From NCBI GenBank assembly GCA_016742255.1, contig JACVCB010000001.1, forward strand, positions 1 to 64,000: a stretch of 64,000 nucleotides of DNA, in the 5' to 3' direction. The DNA is from Leptospira sp. (GTDB lineage: Bacteria > Spirochaetota > Leptospiria > Leptospirales > Leptospiraceae). A program made the translations under genes and the position numbers. Below are positions 38,819-48,196 of the stretch, one piece after another (the stretch's first letter is position 1; each line of letters opens with the position of its first letter). The notes beneath the pieces were generated by a model. That model made no database searches and was not told the origin of the DNA. It worked only from the letters and a program-made list of their open reading frames with translations.

Positions 38819-39856
38819 TTACTGATTGGAATGGGATTTAAAAAAATCCCACATTTCATCATTGGCAATGATCGCTTTTGTCGGTGGTCCGCCACCTAAC
38901 AGTAGAGAAGGTTTTTTCCCACCTGGCCAAGAATGCCCACCATCTTCCGTCACACAGAGTTTCACTGTCACACCTTCTTTGCAATCGTGATACTCTTCAC
39001 AAGTTACATCTTTATTTTGTAACACAATTTTTGGTGTTGGATGACAACCGTTCCATTGTACCCATTTGGATACAGTTTTCGGAACAGAAACAAAATCCGT
39101 TATGAGTGTTCTGTCAGTGAAACTGGAACCAGCTCCACCATAAAATAAAACCTTGTCATCATTTTTAGCATGGATATGAAAAATGGAGATTGGTTTGGAA
39201 GGTTTGCAATCAACTGTATTATCAGTTCCTGCCACTGCAGTGATCCCAGAAAATTGATCTGCCATTGAACATGCAATTTGGTAAGACATCATTGCCCCAT
39301 TTGACATTCCAGTGGAATAAATTCTTTTTTTGTCGATGTTCATCTTTTGTGTTAGGTGGCCAAGGATAACTTTTACAAATCCAAGGTCATCTATATTTGC
39401 CTTTTTTGCTTCTCCACAACAATTACCTGCATTCCAGGTCGCAAACTTTCCTGATTTGTAGACACTATATCCATTCGGAAATACAACGATGTGTCCTAAT
39501 TCTTCTGATTTGGAAATTTGATGGTAATACTCTTCCTTTGATTGGATTTCCATATCACCTCCACCTCCATGAAAAACAAATAAAAGTGGGACAGTCGCCT
39601 CTTGACTGTAAGATATGGGAACATGGATTTTATAATAACGAGGAATCTCTTGGTGTATGATTGAAAACACATAATCACCTGGATTTGTAATGCGTTGGGT
39701 GAGATCAGTTATCGCGTTCGGAGCAGGCAAATCACTGATTTTTTTCTGGAACCTGTCTTTGAGGGTTGAACGAATGAAACCTCGTTCACAAGAAGCCATG
39801 GTGAAAACACAAAGTGTAATGAAAATCAATGAATAGAATTGTTTTCGAAATGGCAT
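38819..39856 (-). CDS. PHB-depolymerase/LpqC-like esterase lipoprotein
   Basis: A 345-residue secreted alpha/beta-hydrolase. The start at 39856 has AGGGAGAAAT upstream and yields a lipoprotein signal with lipobox MASC (C23); a longer upstream frame lacks both. The hydrolase part shows the oxyanion motif LFVFHGGGG at 92-100, the nucleophile elbow GMSNG with S185 and a C-terminal histidine in DGGHSWPGG. This is the pattern of polyhydroxybutyrate depolymerase/feruloyl esterase-like (LpqC) proteins. The real substrate is unknown. It is convergent with the eut operon, 16 bases away. Confidence 0.85.
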   Translation of the reverse strand: MPFRKQFYSLIFITLCVFTMASCERGFIRSTLKDRFQKKISDLPAPNAITDLTQRITNPGDYVFSIIHQEIPRYYKIHVPISYSQEATVPLLFVFHGGGGDMEIQSKEEYYHQISKSEELGHIVVFPNGYSVYKSGKFATWNAGNCCGEAKKANIDDLGFVKVILGHLTQKMNIDKKRIYSTGMSNGAMMSYQIACSMADQFSGITAVAGTDNTVDCKPSKPISIFHIHAKNDDKVLFYGGAGSSFTDRTLITDFVSVPKTVSKWVQWNGCHPTPKIVLQNKDVTCEEYHDCKEGVTVKLCVTEDGGHSWPGGKKPSLLLGGGPPTKAIIANDEMWDFFKSHSNQ

Positions 39857-39931
39857 ATATTTCTCCCTGGCGAAGTTAGAGGAATCTTCTCTGATTGTAA
39901 AGAATACTATCAAATGGGAAAGGTAGCAAAA

Positions 39932-40960
39932 CTAATTTTTCACAGCTCGCGCGGTAGAGGGATCAAAAATTTGGTTTTGGACTTCCATCAGGATTTCGAA
40001 CGAACGGATCCTTTTATCTGTGTCATAAACAGAAGATACAACAATCAATTCATCTGCTTGGATCTCTTCTTGGATTTTGTTTATTTTTTTGACAATTGTC
40101 TCTTTGGATCCAACAGCTGATACGGATAACATTTGTTTTGCCATTTGTTTTTCTTGTTCAGACCATAAGTCATCCATTGAAGAAACTGGAGGTGGAAAAG
40201 GAGCACGTTTATTTCTAAGTATGCCAAGAAATGACTGTTCGACACTTGTGAATAAATGATTCGCTTCTTCGTCTGTATCGGCTGCCACAACATTCATTGC
40301 AATCATTACATAAGGAGATTGTAAGTATTGCGATGGACGAAATTGTTTTTTATAAATTGTTACCGCATCTTTTAAGTAAGTGGGGGCAAAATGAGATGCA
40401 AATGCAAATGGTAAACCAAGTAGCGCAGCCAGTTGTGCTCCAAATAAACTAGAACCCAAAATCCAAACCGGAACATTGGTTCCATAACCTGGGATTGCAT
40501 TTACCATTCCCTCTTTTCTGTCAGAAGATAAATATTCTAAAAGTTCTTTAACATCTTCAGGGAAATGTTGAGATGCCATCGGGTCTCTACGTAATGCTCG
40601 TAAGGTGAGCTGGTCTGTCCCTGGAGCTCTGCCTAACCCTAAATCAATGCGGTTGGGATATAAACTTTCTAATGTTCCAAACTGTTCAGCAATCACGAGT
40701 GGGGAGTGGTTTGGTAACATAATGCCACCAGCTCCGACACGGATGGATTTTGTTTGTTCCGCTAAATGACTGATGACGACTGATGTTGCAGCACTCGCAA
40801 TGGAAGGGAAATTATGATGTTCTGCGATCCATATTCGATGATAACCGAATGTTTCTACTGCCTTTGCCACACGCACACTATTTTGAATTGCTTCTTTTGT
40901 TGTCTGGCCTTGGTTGATAAAAACTAAATCTAAGATTGAAAGTTTCACGTATGATATCAC
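39932..40960 (-). CDS. luciferase-like flavin monooxygenase (LLM class)
   Basis: A 342-residue TIM-barrel oxidoreductase of the bacterial luciferase-like family, probably FMN-dependent. Signature segments are the N-terminal LSILDLVFINQG, RIWIAEHHNFPSIAS, RVGAGGIMLPNHSPLVIAEQFGTLESLYPNRIDLGLGRAPG and VWILGSSLFGAQLAALLG, as in the 'MsnO8-like' subgroup. The substrate is not predictable. A GTG at 40948, giving VKLSILDLV at the start, is an equally plausible start codon. The next gene on the same strand begins 75 bases downstream at 39856. Confidence 0.87.
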   Translation of the reverse strand: MISYVKLSILDLVFINQGQTTKEAIQNSVRVAKAVETFGYHRIWIAEHHNFPSIASAATSVVISHLAEQTKSIRVGAGGIMLPNHSPLVIAEQFGTLESLYPNRIDLGLGRAPGTDQLTLRALRRDPMASQHFPEDVKELLEYLSSDRKEGMVNAIPGYGTNVPVWILGSSLFGAQLAALLGLPFAFASHFAPTYLKDAVTIYKKQFRPSQYLQSPYVMIAMNVVAADTDEEANHLFTSVEQSFLGILRNKRAPFPPPVSSMDDLWSEQEKQMAKQMLSVSAVGSKETIVKKINKIQEEIQADELIVVSSVYDTDKRIRSFEILMEVQNQIFDPSTARAVKN

Positions 40961-41163
40961 ATTCCCAGAAAGAGTGATTTTCTGTAAATGTAGAAAATTT
41001 AGAATTGTAGATTCATTAGAGAATTCAAATACACTTGTTATGTGAGCCGGCTTTGTTTTTTTATGGAAAATAAAATAAAAAAAATCGAATGTTTCTCTAA
41101 ATTCGTCTAAGAAGACATTTAAAAAATCAACAAAGGAAACTGATCAATAATTCCACAAGTTTC

Positions 41164-41964
41164 ATGTCTGCTTCAAATCCAAAAATTCCAAAAGATTTAG
41201 AATTCATTGCAAAAGGTATATTTGTTTTTGAATCAATGACTCCCAAAAAAGAAATTTTGCCTTTTTTTGCGGATGGTTTTCCTGGACTTGTTTTTTTCCA
41301 TTCGATTGCTCCTGTAAAAGTGATAGTTGGCAAACTTTCCAAAATTATGAATCCGGTATTCATTTACGGCCAAACTTTAGAACCAATTCAGATTGAAATT
41401 GAAGGTCCTTATTTTTTTGTGATGGTGCAACTCTTCCCAAGTTTCGTGGAATCATCCTTTGGAATTCCTATCACAGAACTAACAAATTCCTGTTGGACGA
41501 TTCAAAGATCAGAATGGACAAGTGAAACAAAATTCCATAAGGCAATACAACAAAATTCAACGATCATAGCAGAAGAAGCAATCTTAGATTATCTTCACAA
41601 AAAGTCGAAAGGTTTTTTACCTGATTTGGTTTTACATTCTTGTTTACAAACAATCATCGATACAAACGGAAACTGTGAAATATTTAAAATCGCAAGTGAT
41701 CTAAAAATGTCGGAACGAACATTACAGCGGAAATTTCAAAATTACGTTGGACTCACTCCCAAACAATTCGCAACAATCATTCGTTTCCAAACTAGTTTGT
41801 TTGAAATGAAAGCAAAGAAGGAATCAAAGTTAACAGATATTGCATATAATATCGGATATGCAGATCAATCTCATTTTATCAGGCAGTTCAAATCTTTTAC
41901 AAAAGAAAAACCATTTCAATTTCGAGAAAAAAACGATCCAATGTCGGGTTTGTCCAATTTTTAA
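41164..41964 (+). CDS. AraC-family transcriptional regulator
   Basis: A 266-residue regulator. The first 155 residues form a DUF6597-like sensory domain (ILPFFADGFPGLVFFHS, then FFVMVQLFPSFVESSFGIP). The C-terminal 100 residues carry the two helix-turn-helix motifs (IASDLKMSERTLQRKFQNYVGLTPKQFA and LTDIAYNIGYADQSHFIRQFKSF). The NAD(P)-binding protein gene starts 20 bases after its stop, so the pair is probably an operon with the second gene as the effector. Confidence 0.88.
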   Translation: MSASNPKIPKDLEFIAKGIFVFESMTPKKEILPFFADGFPGLVFFHSIAPVKVIVGKLSKIMNPVFIYGQTLEPIQIEIEGPYFFVMVQLFPSFVESSFGIPITELTNSCWTIQRSEWTSETKFHKAIQQNSTIIAEEAILDYLHKKSKGFLPDLVLHSCLQTIIDTNGNCEIFKIASDLKMSERTLQRKFQNYVGLTPKQFATIIRFQTSLFEMKAKKESKLTDIAYNIGYADQSHFIRQFKSFTKEKPFQFREKNDPMSGLSNF

Positions 41965-41984
41965 ATTGTTTTCTTTTGTAAACT

Positions 41985-42812
41985 ATGGTTATGAAACCAT
42001 TAAATTTAATTTTAGGTTCCAGTGGAAAAACTGGATCTAGAATCGTAAATAAACTTAACCAATTGGAAATGCCGATTCGGTTGGGATCAAGAAAAACCAA
42101 TCCATCTTTTGACTGGGAAAAAACTGAAACTTGGGAAGCAGTGATAAAAGGTGTAGATCATATTTACATTTCATACCAACCTGATTTAGCAGTTCCAGAA
42201 TCGATACATCATATACAAATATTAGTTGATCTTGCTAAAAAATGTAAGGTCAAACGTCTTGTACTACTGTCAGGTAGAGGTGAACCAGAGGCAATAAATT
42301 GTGAAAAGATAGTGCAGGGATCTGGATTGGAATGGACAATTTTACGTTCGAGTTGGTTTTCTCAAAATTTCAGTGAAGGTATGTTTCTGGATGCAATTTT
42401 AGAGAGGAAAATCATTTTTCCAAAAATCAAATTTAAAGAACCGTTTATTGATTTGGATGATTTAACAGATCTTGCAGTTGAAGCTCTCGTAAATCAGAAA
42501 CATGTTGGAAAACTTTATGAATTAACTGGGCCTTCGCTTTATCATTTTGAGGAAACCTTTCGTATCATTGCAAATGAAATCAAGGAGTCGATTCTTTTTG
42601 AGGAAATTCCACTCGAAGATTACATTTCGATGTTAGGTGAGCTTGGTTTGTCCAAGGATACAATTTGGCTCATCCAGTATTTGTTTGAAAATGTGTTAGA
42701 TGGTAGAAATGAATTCATTCAAAATGATTTTGAATCTGCAATGGGAAGAAAACCGAAAGATTTAAGAGATTATGTAAAAGAAACAGCAAAATCAGGAGTT
42801 TGGAGTTTGTAA
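41985..42812 (+). CDS. NmrA-like NAD(P)-binding protein
   Basis: A 275-residue atypical short-chain-dehydrogenase fold protein. The N-terminal LILGSSGKTGSRIVNKL is a GxxGxxG dinucleotide motif. SRKTNPSFDW, the strand KRLVLLSGRGEPEA and LRSSWFSQNFSEG are typical of NmrA/NAD(P)H-quinone reductase-like proteins. These are either redox sensors or oxidoreductases; no catalytic YxxxK is obvious. An ATG two codons downstream (41991) is an alternative start. The gene follows the AraC regulator closely and ends before a strong terminator. Confidence 0.83.
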   Translation: MVMKPLNLILGSSGKTGSRIVNKLNQLEMPIRLGSRKTNPSFDWEKTETWEAVIKGVDHIYISYQPDLAVPESIHHIQILVDLAKKCKVKRLVLLSGRGEPEAINCEKIVQGSGLEWTILRSSWFSQNFSEGMFLDAILERKIIFPKIKFKEPFIDLDDLTDLAVEALVNQKHVGKLYELTGPSLYHFEETFRIIANEIKESILFEEIPLEDYISMLGELGLSKDTIWLIQYLFENVLDGRNEFIQNDFESAMGRKPKDLRDYVKETAKSGVWSL

Positions 42813-42825
42813 TTTTCATTGGGAT

Positions 42826-42858
42826 AAAATAGGAATGGTGATAGACCATTCCTATTTT
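42826..42858. terminator. bidirectional terminator
   Basis: AAAATAGGAATGGT (42826-42839) and ACCATTCCTATTTT (42845-42858) form a perfect 14-bp stem with a five-base loop and A/T ends on both sides. It sits between the 3' ends of two convergent genes and should stop both transcripts. Confidence 0.9.
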
Positions 42859-42866
42859 GAATTGTA

Positions 42867-44969
42867 TCATTCGTTCGGGTATCCACCGTAAGTCATCTTA
42901 CCGATGAGGTAAATTGGACTTTTTCCTTCAACAAGAATCCTTTGGTTTAACTTAGATTGAAGTTCTTGTAAGGTGGCAGTTGGATACGTTGTATTTTCCC
43001 TGTTCACAATGAGTGCATAATGATAAGAAGTAGATTGGTTTTCATCTAAATCCAAATCATCCCAAAGGTATAAAACATTTCCAGATCCTATTTCCCTTTT
43101 TGGATCAGTCATAATCACAACTTCATTTGGTTGGTTTGTTGGAACATTTGGTATTGCACCAGCGTATAATTTTTTTTCAGTCATCACGATGACTTTAGAA
43201 GGATCAAAATGTGGTGGTAAATAAAATTCGGAAGGTGCATCAGAAGACCTTCCTCTCCAGATAACGATCAAAAATCGTTTGTCTCCAAATTGTTTGACTT
43301 CATTGTTTCCTGGTTTGATTGCTGCCCAAGAAAACATTTTATTCCAAGTATCAAACCCAATGGCATTGTAATGACTGGTGAATAGACGGCCTTGTGATTT
43401 ACGCACATAGGCTCTTGTGATGACAAATGGATCAACATTCAAACTGGTTCCATAATTTCCAACCACAGAGAAGTCTTCATCATTCCACGCATCTTTTGTT
43501 GTGACGAGTTTGTTTGGATTCCCATTTTTGTATTCAGCATGGTGGTCATAATAATAATCCCAATGCCACTGAGTACCTGAAACAACTGGATTGTAAAAAT
43601 CGGCAAATCTGGTTTTTGTCGATTGTTCTTTGTCGGAAATTTCCATGGCTTGGTAAACTGCATTGATCATACGAGGAGTGTCTTTGGCACCAGTTCCTTT
43701 TAACCACATACCAAATTCACTTAAAAACATTGGTATTTTTAAGAACCTTGCTTCTGTTCTAATTTCATCTAAGTATTTAAAATATGTTGCATTGTCGATT
43801 CCAGTTAAATCTGTTCCCATCCTCCCTGCATCATAAAAATGTGAATTGAAGACAAATCCTTGGCCGGGAGGAGCATTTAAATGCCCACCACCAGTAGCAG
43901 GAGCAATCGCAGAACCAATGTTTGTATTCCAAAACACAAGTGGTTCAGCAAATACCCATTTGTTTGCCCAGCCATTTTGATTGAGGATGGTTCTAATTTT
44001 TTGGTACATGGGCCAGAGTTTTTCATTATCCCATCGTTTTGGGGTTAAACCTTCCATCCCACCATCGACTGGTTCATTAAATGGATCTAACCCTATGATG
44101 TAAGAAAACTCTTCTGATGATAACTGATTTTTAATATAAGAAACAGTTTTTTCAATTTGCCAAAGGTATTCCGTTTGCATATAACGGACACCAGACGAAG
44201 TATTCACTGGAGCATTATTCCAAAAGTTTCTAAAGGCTCTTCGAATTGCTTCGTTTGTTAAATTATTTTGACTCCAACTAGCACATACAATACCACAATA
44301 TTCTTTTGGATAATTACCATTTTTAGTAATCCATAAAGGTGCACCATTTCCTGTATGCCAGGAGTTCTGATTGAATAAGTGTCTTGAGAACAAATCTTGG
44401 TGGTAATCAAGAAGGACGTAAATATTTTTCGAAGTTACTTTTTTAATTTGAGAAATCACTTCATCCAAATAAGAATAATCAATTTTATCTACATCAGGAT
44501 GAACACCTTCCCATGCAATTGTGTAACGAATGATATTGGAACCAGTTGTCTTCGTTAGTCCATTCAATGCAATTTCTATATCATTTACATTTTGAAACGG
44601 TTTGAATCCATGTTCGACTAATTTTACATTACCAGATACATTAAACCCTCTGAATGTAGTTTCACGTCCAAGTCCATCAATCCAAATGGCATCCGTGTTA
44701 TTTCCAAATGATTTATAGGAAACAAATAACTCACGAGTTTCTGCGGAATTGAGATAATTTAGATCATGAATCAAATTTGTAGGTTCTGTAATGGACTTTT
44801 CACTACCGAAAGTCTGAGAACCAAAGTTTGTTTCCGTTTGAGATGTTTGTACAAATGGAAGTAGGAGTTTAGGTCCTTCGCTCGTTGGAGCACAAAACAA
44901 ACATAAGGTTACAAGTAAGTAACTTATGATCTGTCTCCTTTTAAAGTTTCGTTTGATTCGTTGTTCCAT
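42867..44969 (-). CDS. endoglycoceramidase-like GH5 lipoprotein
   Basis: A 700-residue glycoside hydrolase of family 5 on the cell surface or in the periplasm. The signal ends in a lipobox-like CLFC (C26). The barrel begins with RGFNVSGNVK at 107-116, continues with LLDYHQDLFSRH at 186-197 and GNGAPLWI, and has the acid/base glutamate in DPFNEP (E299) and the nucleophile glutamate in FLSEFGM (E418). DYHQD, HGNGAP-W and DPFNEP are the pattern of endoglycoceramidases, which cut the sugar chain from glycosphingolipids. A C-terminal beta domain follows. It is divergent from a ceramidase, which supports the assignment. General GH5 glycosidase activity is the alternative. Confidence 0.85.
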   Translation of the reverse strand: MEQRIKRNFKRRQIISYLLVTLCLFCAPTSEGPKLLLPFVQTSQTETNFGSQTFGSEKSITEPTNLIHDLNYLNSAETRELFVSYKSFGNNTDAIWIDGLGRETTFRGFNVSGNVKLVEHGFKPFQNVNDIEIALNGLTKTTGSNIIRYTIAWEGVHPDVDKIDYSYLDEVISQIKKVTSKNIYVLLDYHQDLFSRHLFNQNSWHTGNGAPLWITKNGNYPKEYCGIVCASWSQNNLTNEAIRRAFRNFWNNAPVNTSSGVRYMQTEYLWQIEKTVSYIKNQLSSEEFSYIIGLDPFNEPVDGGMEGLTPKRWDNEKLWPMYQKIRTILNQNGWANKWVFAEPLVFWNTNIGSAIAPATGGGHLNAPPGQGFVFNSHFYDAGRMGTDLTGIDNATYFKYLDEIRTEARFLKIPMFLSEFGMWLKGTGAKDTPRMINAVYQAMEISDKEQSTKTRFADFYNPVVSGTQWHWDYYYDHHAEYKNGNPNKLVTTKDAWNDEDFSVVGNYGTSLNVDPFVITRAYVRKSQGRLFTSHYNAIGFDTWNKMFSWAAIKPGNNEVKQFGDKRFLIVIWRGRSSDAPSEFYLPPHFDPSKVIVMTEKKLYAGAIPNVPTNQPNEVVIMTDPKREIGSGNVLYLWDDLDLDENQSTSYHYALIVNRENTTYPTATLQELQSKLNQRILVEGKSPIYLIGKMTYGGYPNE

Positions 44970-45272
44970 ACTTTCCCCTCTGATCCCTCATTGTGACTAG
45001 GTGACAGTTCCTTCACAATAATCGACATGTGTCGAGTAAAAAATGACATAGAAATACCATAGATTAGCGGGAAAGATTCCATCGACTCGCTAAAAACGGC
45101 GAAAAGAGGCATTTCTGAACGTTGGTCAAATAAAACCCGACTATTGTCGATTATTTTGTTGCCATATTTTTAACACCGTTTAGACTTAATCCCCAGATTT
45201 GACCCAAGGGTTCCTTCGGCAGATAGAAGCGAAAAAATGAATGATTGAGAAATTTAGATTCGGAGAGAGTAT
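44970..45272. promoter_or_regulatory. divergent control region with repeated CGAC-N4-GTCG sites
   Basis: This 303-base gap separates the divergent GH5 and ceramidase genes and contains no gene. Two inverted repeats share one pattern: CGACATGTGTCG at 45023-45034 (extended by one base pair on each side) and CGACTATTGTCG at 45138-45149, about 115 bases apart. They may be operators for a shared regulator, perhaps the TetR protein encoded at 47534. The ceramidase ATG has a GGAGAG site. Confidence 0.45.
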
Positions 45273-47435
45273 ATGAAATCCCAAATAAGTCCCTTGGTTC
45301 GCGTGAGTGTATCCATCGTGTCCTTTCTTTTTGTTCTGGCTTGTTCAGAAAAAAAGCCGTCCCAGTCCGCCATACTTGGTTTAGTTGGAACTGACCAATT
45401 GGAACAATCGAATGGTTTGAATTCGGAAGTTAATTCTGGTTCTGGCCTCAGTCGTTCTGTAGCTCCCAGTCTCGGTTCTTCTCCTTACTTAGTTGGTGTT
45501 GGAATCTCTGACATTACTGGGCCTGCAGCAGAAGTTGGTATGATGGGATTTGCAGAAACTGCACAAAAGACGGAAGGGATTTATATGCGCCTTTGGTCAA
45601 GAGCGTACATCATTGGCGACGCATCCAAACGTGTTGTGTTTGTCAGTGCTGATTTAGGAATGATTTTCCAATCCATCAAACAAGCAGTAAGCAAAAAAAT
45701 TGCCACTGATGGGGAACTTGCACCATATTATTCCGAAGCCAATGTTTTATTATCTGCGACACATACACATAGTGGGCCAGGTGGTTATTCTCATTACTTT
45801 TTATACAATGCTACAACTGCAGGTTTCATTAAAGAAAACTTTGATGTCATCGTAAATGGAATTTACCAATCAATCAAATTGGCTCATCAGAATTTAGTTC
45901 CAGGAAATGTTTATATCAACCAAGGAGAACTTACAGATGCGAGTAAAAACCGATCTGTTGAGGCATATGATAAAAATCCTGCAAGTGAACGTAATTTTTA
46001 TTCATCCAATGTCGACCAAACAATGACTCTATTAAAACTTGTGGCTTCTGATGGAAGAGAACTTGGGATGGTGAACTGGTTTGCTGTTCATCCAACTAAT
46101 GTTGGACCTTCAAACAAACTCATTGGTGGAGACAACAAAGGATTGGCTTCTTATTTGTTTGAGAAAACAAAGGGAACCAACTATTCTGCAAACCAAACCT
46201 TTGTTGCTGCCTTTGCTCAGTCAAATGCAGGTGATGTAACTCCAAATTTATGGGGACCTGCTGATGGTGTGAATGACTATATTAGGCAGAATATCATTGC
46301 AGATAAACAATTCCAAAAAGCAGTCAGTTTATACCAATCTGCAAATACTCAATTGACTGGATCCGTTGATTTCCGTCATACATTTGTTAACTTTTCAAAT
46401 CTTTATGTTAGTAGTGTAGGAACAACAACTTGTCCTGCAGGTATGGGTGCATCTTTCTCTGCTGGTAGTGTTGAAGACAATGCTGTTTCAGTCGATTTTT
46501 TTGATGAAGGAACTACTGTAGATTCTTTAGATTGGAATACAAATACTGCTGATGCATTTAAAGCGAGTTTTCTTGGAGGGGCACTAGGAGTATTGTGGCC
46601 AACTTCAGTGAGTGAATCATATAAGTTGTGTCATGCGGAAAAACCAGTTCTCATTCCAACGGGTGTGGCAAGTTTTGACGGAAATCCTTGGACACCACCT
46701 GTCATTCCGATTCAAATTGTCAAAATCGGAAATTTATCCATTTTAGCAATTCCTGCAGAGGTCTCTACGATGGCTGGGAGAAGGATTCGTTCTCTTGTAA
46801 AAAATATAATGCAAAACGATTATACTGTCATTTCAGCATTAGCCAATTCATACACTTCCTACCTCACGACAAGAGAAGAATATTCTTCCCAACAGTATGA
46901 AGGTGCCTCTACTCAATTTGGACCACATACACTAAAACCGTATGAACAAGAATTTGGAAAATTAGCATCCGCTTTACGAAACGGTGTATCTGTTCCGAAT
47001 GGTCCAACCCCAGCCGATCTGACAAATAACCAAGCTACATTCCAAACTGGAGTTGTATTTGATGATGTTCCTTTATTTAAAAGTTTTGGAAATGTGATCA
47101 CACAACCGTCTCCTAGTTATGCAAGTGGATCTAAAGTAACGGCTGTTTTCTGGGGTGCACATCCAAAAAACAATATGTTAATTGGAAGTAGCTTTGTTGA
47201 CATTGAAAGACAAAACGGTTCCACATGGACAGTTGTTGCACGAGACAACGATCCATCTACCACATATAGATGGCAACGTGATGGAATCGCATATTCTAAA
47301 ATTACAACATCCTGGGATTCCACTTCGTATCCAAAAGGAACTTACCGCATTCGCCATCGTGGGCACTGGAAATCAGGTTGGACTGGTGCCATCAGTGCCT
47401 ACCAAGGAGTGACAAACAATTTTACGATCCAATAG
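45273..47435 (+). CDS. neutral ceramidase, lipoprotein
   Basis: A 720-residue enzyme that hydrolyses ceramide to a sphingoid base and a fatty acid. The signal ends in lipobox VLAC (C24). Mature sequence shows the family landmarks: LVGVGISDITGPAAEVGMMGFA at about 73, the zinc motif THTHSGPGGY (163-172), the nucleophile serine in NRSVEAYDKNP (S228), and the zinc histidine in WFAVHPTNVG (H273). GDVTPNLWG and the C-terminal immunoglobulin-like domain complete it. All catalytic residues that I can map are present. It is divergent from the endoglycoceramidase-like gene and upstream of TetR and fatty-acid-oxidation genes. A terminator follows at 47458. Confidence 0.93.
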   Translation: MKSQISPLVRVSVSIVSFLFVLACSEKKPSQSAILGLVGTDQLEQSNGLNSEVNSGSGLSRSVAPSLGSSPYLVGVGISDITGPAAEVGMMGFAETAQKTEGIYMRLWSRAYIIGDASKRVVFVSADLGMIFQSIKQAVSKKIATDGELAPYYSEANVLLSATHTHSGPGGYSHYFLYNATTAGFIKENFDVIVNGIYQSIKLAHQNLVPGNVYINQGELTDASKNRSVEAYDKNPASERNFYSSNVDQTMTLLKLVASDGRELGMVNWFAVHPTNVGPSNKLIGGDNKGLASYLFEKTKGTNYSANQTFVAAFAQSNAGDVTPNLWGPADGVNDYIRQNIIADKQFQKAVSLYQSANTQLTGSVDFRHTFVNFSNLYVSSVGTTTCPAGMGASFSAGSVEDNAVSVDFFDEGTTVDSLDWNTNTADAFKASFLGGALGVLWPTSVSESYKLCHAEKPVLIPTGVASFDGNPWTPPVIPIQIVKIGNLSILAIPAEVSTMAGRRIRSLVKNIMQNDYTVISALANSYTSYLTTREEYSSQQYEGASTQFGPHTLKPYEQEFGKLASALRNGVSVPNGPTPADLTNNQATFQTGVVFDDVPLFKSFGNVITQPSPSYASGSKVTAVFWGAHPKNNMLIGSSFVDIERQNGSTWTVVARDNDPSTTYRWQRDGIAYSKITTSWDSTSYPKGTYRIRHRGHWKSGWTGAISAYQGVTNNFTIQ

Positions 47436-47457
47436 GAATATCTGAACAATCACCTCG

Positions 47458-47486
47458 CCTGGCCCAGGAATGGGTCAGGATTTTTT
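47458..47486 (+). terminator. terminator after ceramidase gene
   Basis: CCTGGCCC pairs with GGGTCAGG (one G-T pair) around a six-base loop, followed by TTTTTT at 47481-47486. It ends the ceramidase transcript before the next plus-strand gene. Confidence 0.85.
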
Positions 47487-47533
47487 CTTCACAACGGGAT
47501 TGACTAGGTGAGATTCCGAGAGATGATCGTACT

Positions 47534-48196
47534 ATGGATAAATTGGTAGACGCATCCCTCTCTCCTGACCTTGCTTCAAGGCCTTTTAAATTCACAAGTA
47601 AACAGGGAAGGAACAGACGTGCCCAATTGTTATCAATTGCTTTTGAACTCTTAAAAGAAAAAAAACCAGAAGAGATTAGTTTTGCGGATATCTGCAAAAA
47701 AGCTAAAATTCCGAGGCCTTCCGCTTACCATTTTTTCCCGAATGTTGAGGCAATTTTCCATGGAATTCGATTGTTACATTCAGAAGGTATGGTTGAAAAA
47801 CTCACTGCCTTAAAAAAGGAAACTTTCAAAACTTGGAAAGAATACATTGAAAGATCCATTGATGTGGCCATTGAAGTAACAAATTCTGAAATCGCCTTCC
47901 CTCGGTTAATCTATGGGTATAGAATGAGTAATCCTGAAATGAGGTTAGTTGGCCAAGAGTTAGATATAAAGTTGGCAAACCTCACCAAACAAGGTTTAAT
48001 TGATAGATTCCAGTTACCAAATTTAGATACGCTTGACCAAATATTTGGTGTCGCCATTTCGATTCCCGATTCTTTGTTAAAACTCTCTTATCGTACATAC
48101 GGAGACTTTACACCATGGATGGTTGGAGAAGCAAAAAAAGCCACAATATCCTACTTATTAAACTATTTTCCTGAGGTTTGTGAACCAAGAAAATAA
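47534..48196 (+). CDS. TetR-family regulator
   Basis: A 220-residue repressor. Residues about 25-70 form the TetR helix-turn-helix (RRAQLLSIAFELLKEKKPEEISFADICKKAKIPRPSAYHFFPN split over two helices), followed by a helical ligand-binding domain. The start ATG has no strong ribosome-binding site. It lies 98 bases after the ceramidase stop, separated by a terminator, and its stop abuts that of the convergent TetR gene with no gap. Its ligand could be a sphingoid base or fatty acyl compound, judged only from neighbours. Confidence 0.85.
   Translation: MDKLVDASLSPDLASRPFKFTSKQGRNRRAQLLSIAFELLKEKKPEEISFADICKKAKIPRPSAYHFFPNVEAIFHGIRLLHSEGMVEKLTALKKETFKTWKEYIERSIDVAIEVTNSEIAFPRLIYGYRMSNPEMRLVGQELDIKLANLTKQGLIDRFQLPNLDTLDQIFGVAISIPDSLLKLSYRTYGDFTPWMVGEAKKATISYLLNYFPEVCEPRK

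Noticed and set aside
41046..41053. AGCCGGCT palindrome followed by T-run as terminator
   Set aside because: The palindrome has no loop and cannot form a useful hairpin; no gene ends just upstream.
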